19,776 nucleotides of DNA from Methylobacter sp. (GTDB lineage: Bacteria > Pseudomonadota > Gammaproteobacteria > Methylococcales > Methylomonadaceae), in assembly GCA_023229605.1 (NCBI GenBank), contig JALNYY010000075.1:1-19776 (forward strand). Direction: 5' to 3'. Below are positions 14,148-19,776 of this stretch, piece after piece (the first letter of the stretch is position 1; every line of letters begins with the position of its first letter). The translations under genes were made by a program, and so were the position numbers. The notes beneath the pieces were generated by a model. It ran no database searches. It worked only from the letters and a program-made list of their open reading frames with translations, and had not been told where the DNA came from.

Positions 14148-14399
14148 ATGGCCAGAGTCACTATCGAAGATTGTTTGGAACATGTTGAAAACCGCTTCAA
14201 ACTGGTTTTATTAGCCAGTACCAGGGCGCGCCAACTCAGCCACGGAGCGACTGAATTTGTGCCGCGCGGTAAGGACAAAGATACGGTGGTCGCATTACGC
14301 GAAATTGCAGCAGGTCATGTCACACCTGAAAACATCACCCTCCTGCATCGTGTCGGCGAAGCTCATGAGCATCACCAACCCCATAACCCTATGTTTTAA
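14148..14399 (+). CDS. rpoZ: DNA-directed RNA polymerase subunit omega
   Basis: Omega is the smallest RNA polymerase core subunit; it wraps the beta-prime C-terminus, aids assembly and forms part of a ppGpp-binding site. The 83-residue length and sequence are typical: MARVTIEDCLEHVENRFKLV, then LASTRARQLSHGA and KDKDTVVALREIAAGHVT. The C-terminal acidic-histidine tail is variable in the family. AGGA is seven bases before the ATG. spoT follows 12 bp after its stop, the usual rpoZ-spoT pairing. gmk, the common upstream neighbour, is replaced here by pgk and a palindromic repeat. Confidence 0.97.
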   Translation: MARVTIEDCLEHVENRFKLVLLASTRARQLSHGATEFVPRGKDKDTVVALREIAAGHVTPENITLLHRVGEAHEHHQPHNPMF

Positions 14400-14411
14400 C
14401 AGGCAAGGCCT

Positions 14412-16580
14412 ATGCTGGAAATAGCCGACCCGATCGAGCTCGAACGCCCTCAGGACAAACTGATCCGGCGTTTATGCGCGAGCTTGTCCGGCTATCTGGA
14501 TCAAACTCAAATCGACCAATGCGTTCATGCTTACGAAGTTGGCGCGGCCGCCCATTCAGGCCAATTCCGTAAAAGCGGCGAAGCCTATATTTGCCATCCC
14601 GTCTCCGTCGCCATCAGTCTTGCTGAAATGCGCATGGACGCCAACGGCATCATGGCCGCCATCCTGCATGACGTTATTGAAGACACCCCGGTCAGTAAAA
14701 AAGAGCTGGCCGCCCAGTTCGGCTCAGAAGTCGCCGAACTGGTCGATGGGGTCACCAAATTAAGCAAAATCGACAGCAAATCACATGCCGAAACGCAAGC
14801 GGAAAATGTCCGCAAAATGTTTCTGGCCATGGCCATAGATTTACGCGTAATCATCGTCAAACTGGCCGACCGGCTGCACAACATGCAGACGCTCGGCGTC
14901 ATGCCTGCCGAAAAAAAGCGCCGCATTGCCCGTGAAACCCTGGATATATACGCCCCGATCGCCAATCGGCTGGGCATGAATAATATCCGGCAAAAACTCG
15001 AAGCTCTGAGTTTTGAAGCGATGTACCCTATGCGCCATGCGGTTTTAAATAATGCCGTAAAAAAAGCGCGGGGCAACCGCCGCAAAATTGTCGACATCAT
15101 AGAAAGCACCATAAAAAACCGTTTGGAACAAGCCGGCCTGAACTGCGAGGTCGCCGGACGGGAAAAAAATCTTTACAGCATTTATAAAAAAATGCTCAAC
15201 AAAAAGATTTCCCTGGCCGATGTGTTCGATGTTTATGCGTTCAGGATTTTTTGCGATGATGTCGATACCTGCTACCGCGTTCTCGGCATTATGCATAACC
15301 TGTACAAGCCGATACCGGGACGCTTTAAAGATTATATCGCCCTGCCCAAAGCCAATGGCTATCAATCCCTGCACTCTATTTTGATGGGGCCTTACGGCGT
15401 ACCTATTGAGATCCAGATCAGAACCCATGAAATGCACCGCATGTCGGAATCGGGCATCGCCGCGCACTGGCTCTACAAATCCGAGGACGACAAAGCCGAG
15501 AAATTTCGGGATCGCGCCAACGAGTGGCTCCGGGATTTGCTGGAAATCCAGAAATCCGCCGGCGATTCGCTGGAGTTTATCGATAACCTGAAAGTGGACC
15601 TGTTTCCACAGGAAGTATTCGTATTCACCCCGCAGGGCGCCATTATTAAAATGCCCCGCGGCGCAACCATTATCGATTTTGCCTACGCAGTGCATACCGA
15701 TGTGGGCAATGCCTGCGTTTCCGCCAGAATCGACAAACAGCTGGTGCCGTTACAGACCAAGCTGGAAAACGGCTACACCGTCGAAGTCATTACCGCATCG
15801 TGGGCCCGGCCCAACCCGCTTTGGCTCAATTATGTGATTACCGCCAAAGCCCGCTCAGGCATCCGCAACTATCTCAAAAACTTCAAACAACTGGAAGCCA
15901 TTAATTTGGGCCGCCGCCTGCTGGAAAAAGAACTGCAATCCCTGCACCTGCATCTGGAAGACATCGACAAAGAAAAAATACAAGCCTTGCTTCAAGTCAT
16001 GTCCAAACAATCGCTTGATGAATTGCTTGAAGATATAGGCCTGGGCAATAAAATGCCGTTTTTGATCGCCAAACGCATCGCACAGGATGATATCCGCGCC
16101 GTCCTCAAACTGGAGGACGGCGATCAAACCAAAAAAAAACCGTTGATCATAAAAGGCACGGAAGACATGGTCATTACCCTGGCAAAATGTTGCAGGCCGA
16201 TTCCGGGCGATTCGATCATCGGCTATTTCAATCCCGGCAAAGGCATCGTCGTGCATCATCACGAATGCCGCAACAGCAGTCTTGTCATAAAAAAACAAAT
16301 TAACTGGCTGGACGTCGAATGGAGCGAGGATGCCGTCGGCGATTTTCCCGTTGAAATCCGCATAGAAATACTCAATCAACGCGGCTCGCTGGCGACCGTC
16401 GCCTCGACCATTTCCGAACTGAACTCCAATATTGAAAACGTCACCGTGGTTGACCAGGATGACCGCATCTGCGTCGATTTAATCACCTTGACCGTCAAGG
16501 ATCGTGTGCATCTGGCCAAAATCATGCGCCGTTTGAAAGAGCTGTCGATTGTTGTAAAAATTACCCGCGTCAAAGCATAA
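14412..16580 (+). CDS. spoT: Bifunctional (p)ppGpp synthetase / hydrolase SpoT
   Basis: SpoT makes and degrades the alarmones ppGpp and pppGpp, balancing the stringent response to starvation. The 722-residue protein (E. coli 702) carries, in order, the HD hydrolase domain with HDVIEDT at residues 86-92 and intact flanking motifs (YICHPVSVA; LADRLHNMQTL). The synthetase domain follows at about 240-350 with RFKD at 304-307, the basic form found in bifunctional enzymes rather than the acidic EXDD of RelA, plus YQSLHS and EIQIRT. Then comes a TGS domain from about 402 (VFVFTPQG), a helical and conserved-cysteine region (LAKCCRPIPGD), and a C-terminal ACT domain from about 645. Both active sites look complete. 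AAGG lies just before the ATG. It lies between rpoZ (12 bp) and ridA (10 bp) in one operon. Confidence 0.97.
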   Translation: MLEIADPIELERPQDKLIRRLCASLSGYLDQTQIDQCVHAYEVGAAAHSGQFRKSGEAYICHPVSVAISLAEMRMDANGIMAAILHDVIEDTPVSKKELAAQFGSEVAELVDGVTKLSKIDSKSHAETQAENVRKMFLAMAIDLRVIIVKLADRLHNMQTLGVMPAEKKRRIARETLDIYAPIANRLGMNNIRQKLEALSFEAMYPMRHAVLNNAVKKARGNRRKIVDIIESTIKNRLEQAGLNCEVAGREKNLYSIYKKMLNKKISLADVFDVYAFRIFCDDVDTCYRVLGIMHNLYKPIPGRFKDYIALPKANGYQSLHSILMGPYGVPIEIQIRTHEMHRMSESGIAAHWLYKSEDDKAEKFRDRANEWLRDLLEIQKSAGDSLEFIDNLKVDLFPQEVFVFTPQGAIIKMPRGATIIDFAYAVHTDVGNACVSARIDKQLVPLQTKLENGYTVEVITASWARPNPLWLNYVITAKARSGIRNYLKNFKQLEAINLGRRLLEKELQSLHLHLEDIDKEKIQALLQVMSKQSLDELLEDIGLGNKMPFLIAKRIAQDDIRAVLKLEDGDQTKKKPLIIKGTEDMVITLAKCCRPIPGDSIIGYFNPGKGIVVHHHECRNSSLVIKKQINWLDVEWSEDAVGDFPVEIRIEILNQRGSLATVASTISELNSNIENVTVVDQDDRICVDLITLTVKDRVHLAKIMRRLKELSIVVKITRVKA

Positions 16581-16590
16581 AGGATCAAAT

Positions 16591-16995
16591 ATGTCCAAAC
16601 AAATCATCCAGACCGCTAAAGCGCCGCAAGCCATCGGCGCCTATTCGCAGGCAGTCAGAGTCGATCGCACGGTTTATCTTTCAGGGCAAATTCCGTTGGT
16701 CCCTGAAACCATGACCATTATTGAGGGCGATATTTCCGCACAAATCATTCAGGTGTTCGATAACCTGCAAGCGGTTGCAGAAGCCGCGGGCGGCGATTTT
16801 TCGGACATCGTCAAGCTGAATGTTTTCTTGACCGATTTGGCGCACTTCCCGATAGTCAACGAAATCATGGGGCGTTATTTCCAGACGCCCTATCCGGCAC
16901 GCGCGGTTGTCCAGATTGCCGCTTTGCCTAAAGCCGCCGATGTGGAGATGGACGCGATTATGATTTTAAAGCCGCAGGAATATCCGGCTTCTTGA
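16591..16995 (+). CDS. ridA: RidA family reactive intermediate/imine deaminase
   Basis: RidA hydrolyses reactive enamine/imine intermediates released by PLP enzymes such as threonine dehydratase, protecting other PLP enzymes from damage. The 134-residue protein forms a trimer in the family, with active sites between subunits. Signature segments are KAPQAIGAYSQAVRV, YLSGQIPLVPET, and YPARAVVQIAALPKAADVEMDAI. The catalytic arginine that binds the substrate carboxylate (R105 in E. coli) aligns with R104. AAGGA is seven to nine bases before the ATG. It follows spoT by 10 bp and is probably translated from the same mRNA. Its stop codon TGA is immediately followed by the start of a CACGGA-family repeat, so the 3' end of the gene abuts repeat DNA, and the last residues (PQEYPAS) are slightly longer than usual. 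Confidence 0.95.
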   Translation: MSKQIIQTAKAPQAIGAYSQAVRVDRTVYLSGQIPLVPETMTIIEGDISAQIIQVFDNLQAVAEAAGGDFSDIVKLNVFLTDLAHFPIVNEIMGRYFQTPYPARAVVQIAALPKAADVEMDAIMILKPQEYPAS

Positions 16996-17036
16996 ATGGA
17001 ACACGGATGCCACGGATAAGACGGATTTAAACTGAT
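16996..17036 (+). repeat. Half copy of the CACGGA-family repeat
   Basis: This segment starts ATGGAACACGGATGCCACGG directly after the ridA stop and continues through AGACGGATTTAAA. It matches the left arm of the 8387-8494 palindrome with a few changes. The complementary right arm is missing; instead, a different palindromic family begins at about 17037. This looks like a truncated or interrupted copy. Confidence 0.75.
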
Positions 17037-17090
17037 AAAAGGCGAAAGGCGAACAAGCCATCTTTTGCCCTTTGCCTTTCGCCTTGTGCC
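17037..17090. repeat. Heptad GGCRAAR inverted repeat between ridA and recG
   Basis: AAGGCGAAAGGC (17039-17050) and its exact complement GCCTTTCGCCTT (17074-17085) form a 12-bp stem with a 23-base loop that itself contains further GGC-heptad complements (TTTTGCCCTTTGCC). It is the same sequence family as 14057-14126. It sits about 45 bp upstream of the recG start and could end the rpoZ-spoT-ridA transcript or affect recG expression. Confidence 0.8.
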
Positions 17091-17134
17091 TATAATATCT
17101 CTATGAAGAAGTTCAGTTTTATTAATGTAGCCGC

Positions 17135-19234
17135 ATGAGAACCCCGAACGCCCTGAGTCAACCAATCGGCATATTGACGGGGATAGGCGCTCAAACCGCA
17201 AACCGCCTGCAAAAACTCGGCCTTTGCGTCATTCAGGATTTGATTTTTCACCTGCCGCTGCGTTACGAAGACCGGACCCGCGTTTACCCGATAGGCTCGT
17301 TAAAACCGGGCATGACCGCGCTGATCAGCGGCAAGGTAGAATTTACCGACATTTTACCCAGGGGCCGGAAAAGCCTGGTCTGCCGGATCAGCGACGGCAC
17401 CGGTTTTATCAGCCTGAAGTTCTTCCACTTCACCGCCAATCAGCACAACGCACTGAAACCCGGCACAATGATCAGTTGTTTTGCCGAAGTCCGCTACGGG
17501 TTTGCCGGGCTGGAAATGGTTCATCCCGACTACAAGGTCATCGCCAATCCCGACGAATGCATAACCCAAACGCGCTTGACCCCGGTTTACCCGCTGACCG
17601 AAGGCCTCAGCCAGAATGTCATACGCAAGGCGGTCAAACAGGCCTTAGAACTGTGCAGCCGTGAGCCTGAACTGCTTACCGACTGGATACCCGAATCTAT
17701 CTTAAAGCAATACCGTTACCCTACCCTTGCAGACGCAATCTCGACCCTTCATGCGCCGGATGAATCGGTGTCGATTGAGGCCCTGCAAAACGGCAGCGTA
17801 CCCGCGTTAAAACGGCTGGCCTTTGAAGAACTGCTGGCGCATTATTTAGTCTTAAGAATAACCCGGAACAAAACCAAAGCCTGGCAAGCGCCCTCTTTCT
17901 CTGCAGGTGCGGCAGGCCGAATCGCCACAGAGCATTTCATCGGCTCCCTGCCGTTTAGATTGACCGGTGCACAGCAACGGGTCATTGCTGAAATCGAAGC
18001 CGATTGCAGCCGGCAACACCCGATGATGCGCCTGGTGCAGGGCGATGTCGGTTCCGGCAAAACCATCGTCTCCGCTTACGCGGCGTTGCTGGCGTTGACC
18101 GCAGGCTATCAGGTTGCGGTGATGGCCCCGACCGAGCTGCTGGCGGAACAACATTTTCGCAACTTCAGCGCATGGTTTGAAGGCTTCCAGACCCAGGTGG
18201 TGTACTTGACCGGACAGCTCAAAGGCACCGCCAGAAAAACCGTATTACAGGCGCTGGAGGACGGCACAGCCAATATTATCATCGGCACTCATGCCTTGTT
18301 TCAGGACGCAGTGAACTTCCATCGCCTGGGCCTGATTATTATCGATGAGCAACACCGGTTCGGCGTCCATCAGCGGCTGGCGCTCAGGGAGAAAGGCCAG
18401 CAAGGCAATATCAAGCCGCATCAATTGGTGATGACCGCCACGCCGATTCCCCGCACTCTGGCGATGCTGCAATATTCCGATCTGGACATATCGATTATCG
18501 ACGAGCTGCCGCCGGGCAGGAAACCGATCGTCACCAGCGTGATTCCGGCCGAACGGCGCGCCGATGTGATCGACCGGATCAACAGCTGGGTCGGCAAAAA
18601 AAAGCAGGTCTATTGGGTCTGTACGCTGATTGAAGAATCCGAAGTTTTGCAGTGCGAGGCGGCCGAAAAAACCGCGGAAATGCTGACCGAGGCCTTGCCG
18701 GATGTGCGCGTAGCGCTGATTCACGGGCGCATGAAATCCGCCGAAAAAGACGCCGTGATGCAGGATTTTAAAAACCACCGGATTGATTTGCTGGTCGCCA
18801 CCACCGTAATCGAAGTCGGCGTCGACGTGCCCAATGCCGGACTAATGATCATCGAAAACCCGGAACGCCTAGGCCTGTCCCAGCTGCACCAGTTGCGCGG
18901 TCGGGTCGGCCGCGGCAGTGACGACAGTTATTGCCTGCTGATGTACCAGGCGCCGTTATCCGATACCGCGCGCCACCGTCTCGGGGTTTTACGGGACAGC
19001 AACGACGGCTTTGTGATCGCCGAAAAAGACCTTGAGTTGCGCGGTCCCGGCGAAGTCATGGGTACCCGGCAAACCGGGCAAATGCATTTTAAAATTGCCG
19101 ATTTGGCCAGGGATTCCGAGTTGCTGGATACCGTCCAACAGATCGGCGACGATTTCATCACCCATTCGCCCCAGTCCGTCCAACCCTTGTGTGACCGCTG
19201 GCTGGGCGCATCGACAGAATATTCCGAGGTTTAG
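17135..19234 (+). CDS. recG: ATP-dependent DNA helicase RecG
   Basis: RecG is a monomeric superfamily-2 double-stranded DNA translocase that remodels stalled forks, Holliday junctions, D-loops and R-loops. The 699-residue length is normal (E. coli 693). The N-terminal wedge (OB-fold) domain covers about residues 1-190 and includes LTGIGAQTANRLQKLGL near the start and FHLPLRYEDRT. Helicase motif I GDVGSGKT is at 303-310 and DEQH at 404-407. TATPIPRTLAML (motif III region), GRMKSAEKDAVM, TTVIEVGVDVPNA and QLHQLRGRVGRG (motif VI) follow, with the C-terminal DLELRGPGEVMGTRQTGQ signature. The ATG at 17135 lacks a good ribosome site, but the N-terminus fits the family. It is followed three bases later by ubiC, so the two are co-transcribed. 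Confidence 0.97.
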   Translation: MRTPNALSQPIGILTGIGAQTANRLQKLGLCVIQDLIFHLPLRYEDRTRVYPIGSLKPGMTALISGKVEFTDILPRGRKSLVCRISDGTGFISLKFFHFTANQHNALKPGTMISCFAEVRYGFAGLEMVHPDYKVIANPDECITQTRLTPVYPLTEGLSQNVIRKAVKQALELCSREPELLTDWIPESILKQYRYPTLADAISTLHAPDESVSIEALQNGSVPALKRLAFEELLAHYLVLRITRNKTKAWQAPSFSAGAAGRIATEHFIGSLPFRLTGAQQRVIAEIEADCSRQHPMMRLVQGDVGSGKTIVSAYAALLALTAGYQVAVMAPTELLAEQHFRNFSAWFEGFQTQVVYLTGQLKGTARKTVLQALEDGTANIIIGTHALFQDAVNFHRLGLIIIDEQHRFGVHQRLALREKGQQGNIKPHQLVMTATPIPRTLAMLQYSDLDISIIDELPPGRKPIVTSVIPAERRADVIDRINSWVGKKKQVYWVCTLIEESEVLQCEAAEKTAEMLTEALPDVRVALIHGRMKSAEKDAVMQDFKNHRIDLLVATTVIEVGVDVPNAGLMIIENPERLGLSQLHQLRGRVGRGSDDSYCLLMYQAPLSDTARHRLGVLRDSNDGFVIAEKDLELRGPGEVMGTRQTGQMHFKIADLARDSELLDTVQQIGDDFITHSPQSVQPLCDRWLGASTEYSEV

Positions 19235-19237
19235 CCG

Positions 19238-19776
19238 TTGCCCAACAAAAGCTATTTATTTAACCGGGAACCCTTGTGGCTTGAGAACCGCTCCGGCACC
19301 CGTCACACCCTGCCTGAAAGCGTCCAATCCTGGACCTATGAGCCGGGCTCGCTGACCCAGCGCATGCGCGATTATTACGGCGATGCGGTTGGCGTTAAAG
19401 TCCTGTTGCAGCAATGGAATACGCCGTTCTTAAGCGAGCGCAGACTGCTCAAATTACACGAAAACAGGTACAGCCTGATCCGCGAAGTCTTGCTGCACGC
19501 CGACGGCAAACCGCTGATTTTAGCCAGGACCATCATCCCGGCAAACACCGTCAAAGTCGCTAAAAGCAACTTGTCTCATCTGGGCAACCGCCCGCTGGGG
19601 GAAGTGATTTTTTCCTATCCCAAACTGGAGCGCATCGAGATGGATGTCACCTTGATTAATCCGCCGATTTGGACGCAGCCTGCGATAGCTGAAGGTCATA
19701 TCGACCAGCCGATCTGGGGCAGGAGAACCGTCTACGCGATAGCCCAGCGGCAAATGCTGGTCAGCGAGTTTTTTTT
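19238..19776 (+). CDS. ubiC: Chorismate pyruvate-lyase UbiC, partial at extreme C-terminus
   Basis: UbiC cleaves chorismate to 4-hydroxybenzoate and pyruvate, the committed step into ubiquinone. The frame runs 179 codons from a TTG at 19238 to the window edge without a stop. The TTG is supported by GAGG eight bases upstream, inside the end of recG. Diagnostic segments are SWTYEPGSLTQRMR, RREVLL-like IREVLLHADG, and LILARTIIP, where R97 aligns with catalytic R76 of E. coli UbiC. GNRPLGEVIFSYP gives the conserved glycine near the active site, and LVSEFF at the edge gives E177, aligning with E155. Only a handful of residues should be missing. It completes a second ubiquinone-gene block in the window, apart from ubiE-ubiJ-ubiB. 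Confidence 0.93.
   Translation, partial: MPNKSYLFNREPLWLENRSGTRHTLPESVQSWTYEPGSLTQRMRDYYGDAVGVKVLLQQWNTPFLSERRLLKLHENRYSLIREVLLHADGKPLILARTIIPANTVKVAKSNLSHLGNRPLGEVIFSYPKLERIEMDVTLINPPIWTQPAIAEGHIDQPIWGRRTVYAIAQRQMLVSEFF

Overview
The window looks like chromosomal DNA of a gammaproteobacterium. Protein sequences and gene order (yciO / site-2 protease / scpA; hslVU / DUF971 / ubiE-ubiJ-ubiB; rpoZ-spoT-ridA-recG-ubiC) fit that class. My best guess within it is a methanotroph-like lineage (Methylococcales), but no methane or methanol gene is present to prove it. Most genes have moderately GC-rich, housekeeping-type sequence. Two stretches are visibly more AT-rich: about 2.2-3.2 kb and about 10.1-12.2 kb.

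Layout. Positions 1-2117 (minus strand) hold an operon yciO -> M50 site-2 protease -> scpA, with scpA running off the left edge, read from a promoter near 2150. Positions 2118-3226 are AT-rich and sparsely coding: a possible gene remnant, a 21-bp tandem repeat, a 68-residue unknown protein and a 100-residue exported cysteine-containing protein. Positions 3227-3495 (minus) are a complete small tRNA operon: a strong sigma70-type promoter, two identical tRNA-Phe(GAA) genes and a terminator. A DUF4126 membrane protein follows (minus, 3509-4147). From 4313 onward everything reads on the plus strand: hslV-hslU protease, an ABM-like small protein, a DUF971 protein, then ubiE-ubiJ-ubiB for ubiquinone synthesis.

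Between ubiB and a thioredoxin-like gene sits an AT-rich two-gene cassette, 10231-12203: an SMC/ABC-like AAA ATPase followed, with one base of overlap, by a RloB-family protein carrying Toprim-like acidic motifs. This pair matches the architecture of AbiL/RloAB-type phage-defence systems and is the accessory element of the window. After it come pgk, rpoZ, spoT, ridA, recG and ubiC, the last running off the right edge and lacking only its extreme C-terminus.

Functional links: ubiE, ubiJ, ubiB and ubiC all serve ubiquinone synthesis but lie in two separate blocks. spoT makes and degrades (p)ppGpp, and rpoZ encodes the RNA polymerase subunit that helps form a ppGpp site. The tRNA-Phe promoter has the GC-rich discriminator typical of stringently controlled promoters.

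The intergenic gaps carry at least three families of palindromic repeats: a long CACGGA-type hairpin (8387-8494, with a half copy at 16996-17036), heptad GGCRAAR inverted repeats (14057-14126 and 17037-17090), and a GGTACGC palindrome (6495-6517). I see no transposase, integrase, rRNA, CRISPR array or riboswitch.
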